The translations under genes were made by a program, and so were the position numbers. A DNA stretch of 64,000 nucleotides, taken from positions 24,023 through 88,022 of the forward strand of contig JASAND010013284.1 of assembly GCA_030248195.1 (NCBI GenBank). The letters are read 5' to 3'. The notes under the pieces were generated by a model. The model made no database searches, was not told the DNA's origin, and was given only the letters and a program-made list of their open reading frames with translations. Source of the stretch: Trissonchulus latispiculum. Its lineage: Eukaryota > Nematoda > Enoplea > Enoplida > Ironidae. This document shows positions 21,482 to 32,281 of the stretch, one piece after another; positions within the stretch are counted from its first letter, which is position 1, and every line of letters starts with the position of its first letter.

Positions 21482-21965
21482 AGCACTATGACCCTATTTC
21501 TTTAAAGATTAAACGAATTAGATAAAAATTAATCCGCATTAAAGAAATAGCACCTCGGATTAAACGGATTAAAATTTAATCCAGCGAGTTAAACGAGTTA
21601 AACAGATTAATCCAGATCCTATTTCTTTAATGCACCTAGGATTAAAATTTTAGTCCGACCTGCTTAATCGCTGTTTCTTTAAAGACTAATTTTAATCCGT
21701 CGCCTGGATTTTCGGCTAGTTTTTAATCCTCGTGCAGGTACGCGGATTAAACGGATTAAAAGTTGGCGGATTAAAATTTTTAATCGCTGTTTCTTTAATG
21801 GCGGAATAAATGGATTAAAATCAACTCGTTTAATCCAGCATCCAGCATTAAAGAAATTACAATTAAAATTTTAATCCGGCTGTTTTTAATCCATTTAATC
21901 AGACCATTGTGATCTTAATTCTTATTTTAATCTTTAATCCTAATCTTAAATCCAAAATAGGCCCT
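21482..21965. mobile_element. GGATTAAA / TTTAATCC motif array, probable MITE
   Basis: More than 20 copies of GGATTAAA or its complement in both orientations, plus repeated ATTTCTTTAA. Its ends are CCCTATTTCTTTAA at left and CCAAAATAGGGC at right, an imperfect inverted repeat, flanked by CTATGA on both sides (about 21486 and 21963). No ORF. Confidence 0.5.
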
Positions 21966-22043
21966 ATGAGAACTACTACATTGTACTGCAACTTACATTG
22001 TAATGCATAAAATCCAATGCACCAACATTACTGAGGGCCTTTT

Positions 22044-23260
22044 CGCGCGCGAGTTAAACGAGTAGAGTTAAACGAGTTAAAGTTAAATATTTTAACCCCT
22101 GTTCGCGTACTCAGCGAGTTAATTTTAAACCTGCCTGTTTTAACTCTTTTAACTCTAGCAGAGTTAAAACGAACAGAGTTAAGGTGGTGATTCCTTTTGG
22201 GTACATATTATTATTTGGCGGCGTAAATCAAGATAAAATTTGATGAAACTTTCCGAAATACGTTCTTTTAGCGTTGTAACACCATCCGCGCAATCTCGAT
22301 TCAAAAATTCGAGAGCGGTCAGAGAGTTTTTCCCAATTTCTGAACATTTGGCATTTGCTATACAGTTACGACTATATTCATTCGAAAGATCTCATTGAGC
22401 TTCACATTTTTGCTTTTTAAAGCAAGTTTCTAGCTTTTCTCTACCGTGAGATATAGCCGTTTTTCTTGTCAAACTTGTCATTTTTGCTGAAATCAAATAA
22501 TCCAACATTTCTTGAACTACGCAAGCCGTAAAATCAAACTAAGGGCGTCCATCTGAAGGTCTCACAGGGGCAAACTATCCGACGCATGATCGTCTTCCAA
22601 CTGCTATCCTGTAGGCTACTATCATATAAAATGTAGTTTTTGCAAAAACACGACCAATTTTTTCCTAAAATTGTGGAGCAGTCACCATGCAATCTGGAGG
22701 GCTGCTACGAACAAATGTGTTCTGCACAAATATACCCAGGGACGATTTTTTAGTTGCCCCGATTGCTGCTTTCTAGCTAAAGTAATCGCTTGACAAATTT
22801 GGAAAAAGTAGGCAAAATCCAGGTTACGCACGCATTTTAGCTTATTTCTCTATAACGAAGAGCGATTTCACAATAAATAAAAAATCGTCCCCAGCTATTT
22901 GATGGAGGTATCGAATGATATAACCGATGTCTCGCGAAAAAATTTACTTGAGTCTGCAAAAATTCTGGGAAATTATACTACTTCTAAAATGTGTTAAAAA
23001 TATTTCAAAACAGCAACATTAGTTTCATGGTATGCATTAAAACGAGAAAATGTCAAGCTACACTTTGATATAAAAATGGTTTCTTAACTCCAAGTAATGG
23101 ATGAGAAATGATGGTGCCAACTTTTATGTGACCAAAGGGAATCACCACCTTTAAATGAGTTAAAATCGGGCGAGCTGAAATTAAAACTTACTCGCTGAGT
23201 GCCCGAACAGGGGTTAAAAAAACTTAATTTTAACTCGTTTAACTCTGCCGATTCGTTTGG
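22044..23260. mobile_element. GAGTTAAA-array element interrupted by another TIR element
   Basis: The outer parts (22044-22183 and 23152-23260) are dense in GAGTTAAA / TTTAACTC words and share an inverted block (AACCCCTGTTCG ... ACTCAGCGAGTTAA, and CTCGCTGAGTGCCCGAACAGGGGTT). Between them lies a separate element whose ends are GGTGGTGATTCCTTTTGGG and CCAAAGGGAATCACCACC. The ORF at 23199-23393 is a by-product of the repeat. Confidence 0.6.
22184..23146. mobile_element. Inner TIR element (GGTGGTGATTCC ends)
   Basis: About 960 bp with imperfect inverted ends of about 19 bp. No ORF. A related fragment (GGTGATTCATTTTGG, and later TTCGAAAGATCTCGTTTAGCT) lies at about 33808-34060. Confidence 0.6.
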
Positions 23261-23449
23261 ATTCTTTCCATGCGCGCGTTCAAATCAGATTAAAGCAGTA
23301 ATCAACATAATCGGCAAGCTATGCTTTGGCTGGACAAACTATAGTACGACCAAAAAATGTGTGTACAAACTTCGACCGTTTATAGCAGATTAACCTTTGG
23401 AGCAAACCCAAACAATGTATATATTTTTAGAATCCTCAGGAACTCGAGA

Positions 23450-24190
23450 TTTCGAAAATCCGGAAAATTCCGGAATTCCGGATTTCATTCACGGAAAATC
23501 TAAAATTGTTAGTTTTTCGCCAAATTTTTATCCCAATCAAAATTTTGTTTTGACGATCGAATAGAGCTGGTCCCGCTGCATATTTTTGCTCTTACAAGTT
23601 TTTCACGAAAATGCACCCAGTTTCCGGAATTTCGGGTTTTCAAAATTTCCGGATTTTAAAAATTTTCTCCAATACCCACAAGATGGGTATCATTCGAAAG
23701 CTCTTATCGCGCTGAACAACTTTTGTAATAGAATGAACTCTTGAAAATGCACACATTTCCCGGAATTCGAGAAAACCGGATTTTCCGTGATTTTCCGGAT
23801 TTAAAACATTTTCTCTAATATCCCACAATATGGGTATCATTCGAAAGCTCTTGATGCGCTGAACAAATCTTGTAATAGAACTAATGTCTGAAAATGCACC
23901 AAATTCCCGAAATTCACGAATTCCGGATTTCACTCTAGCTTAGAAGGTGTTTAGCGAATTCCGAGAACTGGGCTCATTTCTGCGAGTTGCTTCTATTACA
24001 AGATTTGTTCAGCTCATCAAGAGCTTTCGAATGATACCCATATTGTGGGGTATTGGAGGAAATTTTTAAAATCCGGAAAATCACGGAAAATCCTGTTTTC
24101 TCGAATTCCGGGAAATGTGTGCATTTTTAAGAGTTCATTCTATTACAAAAGTTGTTCAGCTCGATAAGAGCTTTCAAATGATACCCATCC
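23450..24190. repeat. TTCCGGAATTCCGG-type array with large inverted repeat
   Basis: Left side has two direct copies (about 140 bp apart) of a block with ATGGGTATCATTCGAAAGCTCTT and TTGTAATAGAA, each followed by CCGGAATT words. The right side (about 23993-24190) carries the same blocks inverted (AAGAGCTTTCGAATGATACCCAT). The arms meet near 23950. No coding signal. Confidence 0.75.
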
Positions 24191-24424
24191 CATGCCAAAA
24201 ACAGGTCCAAAAACATTCTGTCGGCAGCTGGCCACTTTTTGGCTTCAACATGTAAACATACAAGCGAGTGCTCGTACACAATTGTGTACCTGGTACTCAG
24301 TTGTGGGGGGGGTCACCAGGTACTCAGTTGTGGGGGGGGTAGGCCGTTATTGTGCAGATGATGTTTTCTGCTTGATAACTAAGAGTGTGTCGCTTGTCAC
24401 ACTCTTAGTTATTATGTACTCTTG
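24190..24424. mobile_element. Foldback-family element (CAAGAGTACATAATA ends), left-truncated
   Basis: The right end reads ACACTCTTAGTTATTATGTACTCTTG. The interior is homologous to 33350-33553 (GGCCACTTT, GTACTCA-TTGTG, GGCCGTTAT/AGCCGTTAT). The left terminal repeat is missing. Confidence 0.7.
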
Positions 24425-24524
24425 ATATAATTAAGTGATGGCTATTTTCGTATTTGTAAATAAAAGCTGTTGTACATTACTGTTTGTAACGCTTGTTGAA
24501 CGTAAAAATGGTTTTATTGATTAG

Positions 24525-24685
24525 GTATTGGATTCATTCTGATAGCCAATATGACCGAATATCTAAGTACAACATTATCAGCAGGATTCAAAATTTTACT
24601 ACATCACAGGAACGTGTTTCCTTTGCCAGATATACTCGGTGCTTTCATCGCTTCTGGATACTTAACTACGATTGGTGTTTCTATT
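24525..24685 (+). CDS. Gene A exon 11: G-F-K-I-L-L-H-H segment
   Basis: A phase 1-0 exon of 161 bp, the same length as gene B exon 11. It encodes MTEYLSTTLSAGFKILLHHR, then PLPDILGAFIASGY and TTIGVSI, the DEG/ENaC segment where a Gly-led strand and a His-containing turn precede a conserved loop and the T-x-I-x-V strand. Acceptor GTTTTATTGATTAG, donor GTAAGT. Confidence 0.95.
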
Positions 24686-25113
24686 GTAAGTGTTTCTTGC
24701 ATTACGTTTGTAATTTTGCAAATAAGAGATGTCTCACAAGCTGTTGAATCGAAAACGCATTCACGAGCAGTTTAGTTTATTATTATCCAAATGCTCTAAC
24801 ACTTCAAATTATTCATTCAAGCTTTAAATTATATATATTATTTTCAACTTGCGGCTGTGCATTGCATGCATCACAGTTGCAGGTAGCAAAAGCAAGTTAT
24901 CCTATCCCCCAGCCGGCAAATTTGTGTTGGCCAGCATTTCCGTTGAGATGTCTGTAACTGCAAAGATTCAAAGTTATGTGTTTCACAAATTGCTGAAAAC
25001 TGTGAATGTGAATATAACAAAGAACTTAACCCAGAAATTAGCTGGTCTTACTCACATTTCGTTTCTATTGACTGTATACAAAATATTAACGTTTGAGTTC
25101 AATTGAGTTATAG
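24686..25113. other. Gene A intron 11
   Basis: An open frame at 24849-25106 (AGSKSKLSYPPAGKF...) follows a possible acceptor (CAGTTGCAG), but it would break the frame to exon 12 and has no match in gene B, so it is not called. Confidence 0.5.
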
Positions 25114-25200
25114 ACTGAAATTCGAAGAATATCAACTTCTTCCGAAAAATGTACAAAGGAAGGCTATGGAGATGATGCGAATTTTACTTATTCTCAAGAA
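25114..25200 (+). CDS. Gene A exon 12: TSSEKCT...NFTYSQ segment
   Basis: An 87-bp phase 0-0 exon, the same size as gene B exon 12 (TSSEKCT and NFTYSQE here; TSSQPCT and NFSYSQN there). It corresponds to the Cys-containing strand before the CxxxC...CGC region. Confidence 0.9.
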
Positions 25201-25752
25201 GTAAACGATTTTTCTCGAAATGCTCGAAATGCTGCGTGGTCGATTTCGAGCAGAGCGTGTTCAAGCTTCACCATTATCCTTTACAATGTCTGAACGAGTA
25301 ACATAAGCTTATGGAAACTCTTAGAAGCTTATAAATTCTATATTGAACCTATTCCAAAGTGCTGTCAGATGGGAACATATTTGCAAAATCATGATGCCAA
25401 ATTGCAACCTTGAAGAAAGGCCTAGCTGCCAGCAGAAATTTTTAATGGTTACAGTACAGTTGTGAAGAACTGGATGTCGGTCACATAAAAGTGGCGGCTG
25501 CACACAGTTGGAGGGCGGCTAAGATCTCAGCACCTTATATTTTTTGACCACACACATGCTCTATACGTGTTCCAAAGAGTAGCTCAATCGGACAAGTCGG
25601 TTATAGTAGCCCCCTTAATCCTTGATTTTATAAATGCTTCTTTTAATCTCTTTAATCCGTTTAAGCTTAGGACCCGTTTAATCGCTTATTTCAAAAAGTC
25701 TCTAGATACGCACTTCAGCAGTGTAGGTGTGAAATGAATTGGATATTTTTAG
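25201..25752. other. Gene A intron 12
   Basis: Contains a short GGATTAAA-type stretch at about 25610-25690. No other element seen. Confidence 0.5.
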
Positions 25753-25861
25753 CGCTGTCAGCAAACGTGCATCAGTCAAATGATTTTTCAAGTTTGTGGC
25801 TGCTCTGATCCAGGTGGCTCCGTTGACCACAGGCAAAGAGGACGTATTTGTGAAATTGATG
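25753..25861 (+). CDS. Gene A exon 13: CxxxC...CGC wrist/palm segment
   Basis: A 109-bp phase 0-1 exon. It encodes RCQQTCISQMIFQVCGCSD, the family's C-x3-C-x7-C-G-C pattern, and ends GRICEID. Gene B exon 13 is identical in length, phase and pattern. Confidence 0.95.
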
Positions 25862-27098
25862 GTGAGCTACATACGCTGTGACGCATTCTATAATATTAAG
25901 TCCGGTACATACTTCTGTCCGTTTTTTCTTTTCTGTTGCCCGTTTGTCCATTTGTCTGTTTGTCCGTTTTCCAAATTGATTCATACTTCTGCTGTTTTGC
26001 TACATCTCCGCTTGTCGTTTTGTCTGGATCTTTTGCTCTGTCAGTGTGTATATTTACTGTTTTGTTGACTGGATCAGCTAGTATGATTTTTGACAAGTCT
26101 GACAAAATGAATCCACGTGGCAGCAGTCAGTCAATGGTGGCCAACACCAAGTATTATTTTCAAAACTGATAAATTTCGGAATGGTTAATGTTTGTAAGCT
26201 GGGAAGGACCATGTCTATTTTTGAAGAAAACAAGACAAGAAAACGCGATGCCCTCACCAGTGTCATCTGGTCACTCCGTCAGACTGATTGCTGCCATTTG
26301 CAGTAGCATTTCATTGAGATAAGCCATTTGTTTGGAGGACATTCCCGACAGATTTCGCATTGTTAGCCTTCTAATCTTTGGACAAGGTCGTTCATAATTC
26401 TTTTACTGTCTTTCATGAATAATCACTATGGTTACGTTTCTAGCTTCCGCAGCACCTAGCAGAGCTTGTTCCTAGGGAAATGTAGTGGTGTGGGTATTAC
26501 TAGATTTCTTGAAACGGTGACTTGGGGTTAAGCTGAAATTGAATGTCCATAGTTCCGACAGCAATTAAAGATAGTACCATGATAGCACCATTAACTCTAA
26601 ATAAGAAAGAAAGCACGACCACAAACATCATTCGTTTGGACACTCTGCGATCTTCTGATTGTTTAATGAAATTAAGTCTGAATTGGTAGGAGTCATGCAG
26701 CGTTTACCAGCCCCCTGCAATTGTACCATTTTTCGGGATCAATGTTAGATTTGTTAGATGCTTACATGCAATACCTTGCAATACACGATGGTATAAAAAC
26801 GGTAAAAACTTTTAAATACTCCAACTGTTAACAATTTTTTAATCATCTTCCAGTCATTAGAGATACTAGATGTCCAGAAACAACCCTTAGCTTGTTAGAT
26901 AACAGGTTAGTGTTCTGCCTCGTCAGGGGTTCCCTACTTCATAGTAAGCAGTTGTTAATCCCGAAGGTGTTCATTGTAATGACTTTGTCATTTAGCATCT
27001 CCATTCCGATTACCCTTGACACCTATTTCTCTGCATAGCTTGTCTGCACTGTTTAGTGAAACTACATCGATGCTCTCTTAACTACAATTTAGTTTCAG
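25862..27098. other. Gene A intron 13
   Basis: Pyrimidine-rich TTTGTCC repeats near 25940-25975. Short ORFs on both strands are not supported. Confidence 0.5.
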
Positions 27099-27162
27099 AT
27101 TTGTGCTCTAAACTTCATGCTGAAGAATTCCTGCAAGCTTGCCAATGCCCAATTCCTTGTTG
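27099..27162 (+). CDS. Gene A exon 14: CxCxxPC segment
   Basis: A 64-bp phase 1-2 exon encoding DLCSKLHAEEFLQACQCPIPC, with the family's C-x-C-x2-P-C motif. Acceptor TAGTTTCAG, donor GTACGT. Gene B exon 14 is the same length. Confidence 0.95.
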
Positions 27163-28434
27163 GTACGTAAACCCACCACTTGCAGTAAGCTTCAGTACAT
27201 CTTGATAGGGACGACGTTTTGTTGGAGACTCTGCTTCTCAATCTCCAGTTGTAACTTCGTGTATAAATGATGTATGGATCAAATCAATGTCTGACTTTCA
27301 TTTTGATCCGTAAGCCAAAACAGCCCTTTGCTGGGGTGGTTTGGGGCGGGACCGGACGAGGTAAAAAGATTTGGGTGAAGGCCGTGCCGCATCAGGCCTA
27401 GCACAAGGACGGAGCTGGCTGAGTACTGGAGCGCTTCCGGGCATTATAGTGGCCTACTGTGCCCGGTTTAAAGTATATTGCGGTTTTGAAATTTGGCAAT
27501 TTTAATATTTAATATTATTTGTTTCTAAAACAAACGTTAGATGAACACAGGTTTTCAAATCGATGCACTTAAATTTTGCAGCTCCCATAATCTTTATCCT
27601 TATTTTTTGCAGCTCCCATCCCTTTTTTTGCAAATTTTGCAGCTCCCATAATCTTAGTCTGTATCTCTAACTTGTACCGTAGCTTAGAGATTGTCAGGTG
27701 CAGATAGGACTGAGCAAATTTTATGCAGTGAAGCTATTGATTTACTCACAATGAACAACTGTAAAGAATGAAAGTTAGGATTGATTCCCAGAAAATGATT
27801 CAAACGTTTTACTCTATCTTTGTCACTACAAGTACAATTGGAATCTAGTTATTATTGATTTTTTAATTTGGAATTTATTCCTTCTCCCGAGTCCTTGCTC
27901 ATTCAGTGATATATGTGCATGAACGAGCTGGGCAACACACTGCTCCCTAAGTTCAAGGAACAGAATGGCTGAATGTACTTGAATGCTCAAAATTGATGTG
28001 AACTATGAAAAATCGCTGATAAATAGTATCGACTCGACGACTAAATTTTTGTGCAATCTGTACACTATATTCTACTTTGCGCACAGGCAAAGAATTCAGT
28101 AAAATGGACCCGTGCACGGGGAAATCTTTCGATCTTTCGGCCCGATGTCGAAAAGTTTTAAAACTGGCCGACCAGGCTTGAAAGTTCAGGACCATGAAAT
28201 GTCTCAGTTTTATCTTCTTTGTAAATCTGATCCGAACTTTTATCAGTGTATCAAACTTTTGCATTAATTCAAATTCCAAAAAATTGTGAAAATTCAGAAA
28301 ATATTAAAGAAAAGATCTGATATGCTGACACATAATCACACAAACGAAAATCATGTCAACCATGTAATTTTTGATAAACTTAGAGAATGTTACATTTAAA
28401 ACTGCTATAACTCGACAGTAGGTTTTGTTTTTAG
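27163..28434. other. Gene A intron 14
   Basis: Contains a GC-rich island (about 27325-27470) of unknown origin. It also has three repeats of TTTTGCAGCTCCCAT (near 27575, 27605, 27635), each resembling a splice acceptor. The minus ORF at 27953-28279 has no recognisable domain. Confidence 0.5.
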
Positions 28435-28486
28435 GGAGATTCTGTACAAACCGTTGCTGACAACAATCCCATTCAAGACTTCAAAT
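28435..28486 (+). CDS. Gene A exon 15: WEILYKPLLTTIP segment
   Basis: A 52-bp phase 2-0 exon with acceptor GTTTTTAG and donor GTAAAT, encoding the strand after CxCxxPC. Gene B exon 15 (50112-50163) is identical in length and shares LLTTIP. This is the last gene A exon recognised. Confidence 0.9.
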
Positions 28487-31400
28487 GTAAATGGAGTTTT
28501 ATCTTCAATTAGCTATATTCACTGCTGAACAATGCTCCGGCCAGAATATACGAATGTTACCCTGTTTAGTTGTAAAACTTGTACAAATATCCTAATATAG
28601 TCAGAAACGTTTTCACGTTTTTTACTCAGTATCTTCCATTTCTGGAAGGGCAGTAAACTTTGGTCCATAATCATGTTAAGAAGGTTACAACAGTTCAGAC
28701 GGAGGTCTTGTGTGTTGGTGTAAAGATGTGAGTTGCCTCAGTAAAAGGGATGAATTTAAACTCAGAAGAAGACTACTAGGTTCGTGAGTGTGCGCATGTC
28801 AAGCTCGTAATCTCGTCCCTAAACTCGCTAATTTCCCTAAACAACTACAGCAGGCGCCGGCAGTCCAAATACGGTACCGTGAGTTTACTGTTTTTGCAAG
28901 AAAAATACGGTTGACAAAATATAGAAAAGGTATAAATTTACAGAGTAGACAAATCAAATATTTTCATAGTTATTCAGTACACAAAACAAAATGCACTTCA
29001 CAAAAATAAAAGGAAAAGGGGGAATAACCCAAGACCCAACTTAAGAGGAACTAAGTCCCCCAACCACAGAACTTACGAAAAAGGTCCCCCGCTGAATGTT
29101 GAATACCAGGTGAAAAGAGCCGCCGCTCCGTACGAAAAGATTCGGTGAGACTGAATTTGCGCTGAATTTCAATGGCGGACACAATTTAGCTAAGGAACCG
29201 AGGTTCCTACACAGAAGGACAATTTTTCATTTATCGTTCATAAAGATAACACTTCATTTTCTTCATATTAGATAATTTCAAATGAAAATCAAAGGGAATA
29301 TCAGAAAATAGTTCACATTGGAGTACCTGCCACATTTCTCGGATGCTGCCAGTGCAGCAACACATAATAACGAATATGAGTTAACCAAAACATTTTAAGA
29401 CCTAAATCAGGTTTTACGTAGTAGCATCAATTAGCAAACAGCATTGCCAATGTCAGAAATATGGGTTTGTTGATGGGTTAAAACCCCTGAGTTCGGGTTT
29501 TTAGACAGAAACATAGTAAATATCACATCTGGAAACCTAATGTTTATAAATATGGTCCCCGAATCGGTTAGTTTCAATTAGTATCGATATTTATAAAGAG
29601 TAATGTTGATGCTGATGCCAGATTCAATGATTCGCAACACAGAGTAAAAACAAAAACAGAGTAAATATCACATCTGGAAACCTAATGTTTATAAATATGG
29701 TCCCCGAATCGGTTAGTTTCAATTAGTATCGATATTTATAAAGAGTAATGTTGATGCTGATGCCAGATTCAATGATTCGCATGCTGACTTCAGTGGACGG
29801 TGTTTTGATTTGTACGTTTGTCATACGATGCTATAGTTAATTGGATGGATACACTTGTGTAAGCCGATTCCGACGCAATGACAGTAACGTTTATCTGTAT
29901 TGTGCCAACAGATGTCAAACTATGGGTAAGGCTGCTTGCTGTGTGGATCTTTTCAACTTACTTTATCTGTTGACTATTGTTTCGCATTATCGTTTATATG
30001 TATGTATATTCTAAACGCTTACAGTGACCAGTCATTGGATGACGCCCCTCCTCGAAATCTGGAATCATTGTTATTCTGAGCGTGGTCATTATCTGGTGAA
30101 ACAACCAGACATGTGCGAGAGGGGCAATTGGGGGAGGATGAACCGGGCTCCAAGCGAAGGGGTGGTGAGCGACCCCTCTGGGAAGACTCCAGGGTCGTAT
30201 CCTATCACAGTTAAACTCGTTAATCTCGCTAACCAGCGTTAAAAATGGGTAAATAACCCAAAACCCGTCCTATAAATACTGTGCTTGACCCAGGTTTGCT
30301 TAACCCGGGTTTCACAACGGGGTTAACATGCTATTTTGGGGTCCGTACTAACCCTTCCTATCAAGATACTCGAGTTATGAGATCGTAGTTAAAAAATGGG
30401 GTTAAGCAGGACAAAACTTAACCCTCCTCACCTAGTAAGGTAAGTTAGGTAAGTTTTTTGCATGGACATTGTTAGCATATAGACAAATAGTATTTATAAA
30501 GACTGCGTGGTCCTGATGATTAAAAGTTTTGATAGTCACAGGATGTGGAAGTGCGCCTAAGCCTGGATGCTAAAAATGAAGGTTGGAAGCTGACAGCTGA
30601 AAGTCATACTGACAGGTGCTCCATGTTTGATCAAATTTTGAACTCTGACCCTACTCTATCGAGCTGAACACAATATTGATTGGTGAAGACATACGGCGAA
30701 GTTAGACGTAGAGTTAAAATTCACTAATTTTGCAATTCGTTGAATGTACAAAGTGAGTTCTAATATTTGTAGGATTTTCTTTTGCTCTGGTTTGCTACAA
30801 GTCTGAAAGTTCCAAATAGAGTTTTTTAGGAATGTCTTTAGCTACATTTCACCGCACAGCCAACTGAAAAAACACGCGTTCAACTAAAATTTTAAAAACA
30901 TGCACTGATGTCATAATCACACACCATGGGCTACCCCATTATTTTGGTCTCAGAAACCATCAGTTATCCCAACCCCTATCATTTATCAGTGATCAACGGC
31001 TCCTGTCATAAGTTATCTACTGCATCCCAGGTTCCTGAAATTCTTCAAGCAAGTGTTCAAGTTTTCTATATAACACTTAAAATGGTTGCGATGAATAGCC
31101 TTAGGTGCAAAAGAAGCAGACACCACAAACCTCTTTGAGTGCTAAATTTCTGACAGTAGTTTTCTTGGTTGACGGCTTATGTTTGACGCTGAGTTTGTTA
31201 TTTTTAGAAAAAATGTAATTACCCAAAAATTTAGAATTCGCTCTGTTTGCGCGTATACAACTTTCTTTGTTCACCGCATTAATTTATGAAAGTGTATTCT
31301 TTGTAATAAGTGAACGTTTACACTAAAAGCAACATAACCAATTGTTGACCGATACAGAATGAAGAAAACGTGTGTTTGTTTTGAAAATCTGAAGACAAGT

Positions 31401-32098
31401 GAATGAAACCTGAGTCTTCATATGAAGCGACAGACAAGTAAATGCTTGTACAATCAATATTTTAGAAAATTGTAAACTTACACTCCTTTTTGAACAGAAT
31501 CTTCAATTTTACGCTACTACAAAATGTCTCTTGAAACACATTGCAATCAAACCTGCTTTCCTATGCTGAAATGGACAGATTGTATCTTCTCAAATATAGT
31601 TGAAGCTTGAAAGCAATTCGGCATAATAAAACAGTATTTTTGGATTATTGGCGGTATTGATGCATTGCCGGAAGTTAAACTCAAAGCATTGCGAGAGATG
31701 CGAGACGGTTTACTTATTGATTAGAAGCAAATCTATTTAGCTGCGTACAGAAATCAGGAACCAGGACATGACTTGCGACACCCGCCTTGTCTTAGTTGTG
31801 AAAGTCTTTCTTATGTCTCACAAGCATCATGCTTTTTTGTTTTGTAGTGACGCTTATTTTAAGCTAATTTGTTACCAAAGCAGAAAGCAAACCACTTCAA
31901 TTCAATCAAAATAAAACTTTGCATGTTGTATATATCCGGTTCTGTAATAAAGCAAGTTTTTCACTGTTTGCGAATCTCTCGAACGTGAATGCGAATCTGC
32001 GAATTTGCGTCCATAATAAATTCTAAACATTTCAGCTTGCTAAGCATAGTTCAATTTCCGAAAAAAACTACCGAAATCCTCAGGCAAACATTGATTTT
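28487..32098. other. Gene A 3' region and intergenic DNA
   Basis: The last palm exon, TM2 and C-terminus of gene A should be here but were not found. A 144-bp tandem duplication (listed) and a C/G-rich stretch near 30110-30450 occur. ORFs at 28788, 30024 and 30926 have no recognisable domain. Confidence 0.4.
29513..29785. repeat. Tandem duplication, 144-bp period, two copies
   Basis: The block from AAATATCACATCTGGAAACC to GCCAGATTCAATGATTCGCA (about 124 bp) is repeated almost without change at a 144-bp offset, so the duplication is recent. Confidence 0.9.
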
Positions 32099-32281
32099 AT
32101 GCTAGAATTATCTTCTAACCGCCCACATCGATTTCCATATACATTTTGGTTAGCTGGTCAAAACACACGATGGGTAATGTTTGCTTGGATTCTATTTATT
32201 ATTGCATTTACTGGATTCTTGGGCCAGTCCTTCCTGGAAATCAAAGAGTTTTTAGAAGAGAAGAAGGCTACAACTATGAAG
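32099..32281 (+). CDS. Gene B exon 1: N-terminus and TM1
   Basis: Encodes PYTFWLAGQNTRWV, then TM1 FAWILFIIAFTGFLGQSFLE, and ends ACTATGAAG/GTTCG in phase 0. Very similar to gene A exon 1. The ATG at 32099 is taken as the start; the upstream frame is closed a short way before it. Confidence 0.85.

Larger units (their letters stand above)
19855..24524. other. Gene A intron(s) between exons 8 and 11
   Basis: Filled with repeats: a short-palindrome array, a GGATTAAA array, a nested TIR element, a TTCCGG inverted repeat and a foldback-family copy. The equivalents of gene B exons 9 and 10 should lie here and were not found. Confidence 0.5.
7725..28486 (+). other. Gene A: DEG/ENaC-family channel with inserted extracellular modules (span of recognised exons)
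   Basis: Thirteen exons are recognised (E1-E8 and E11-E15, listed separately), joined by GT-AG introns with compatible phases throughout: 0,0,0 then 1,1,1,1,1 through E8, then 0,0,1,2,0. The predicted product is a membrane cation channel subunit: short cytoplasmic N-terminus, TM1, a large extracellular domain, then TM2. The equivalents of gene B exons E9 and E10 (C-x3-G-x2-C and GKCF segments) were not found between 19.9 and 24.5 kb, a stretch filled with transposons. No TM2 exon was found after E15. The gene may therefore be incomplete, decayed, or have diverged exons that I missed. Gene B is its tandem paralogue. Confidence 0.8.

Noticed and set aside
24849..25106. Extra gene A exon (AGSKSKLSYPPAGKF...)
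   Set aside because: No counterpart in gene B, and it would disrupt the phase from exon 11 to exon 12.
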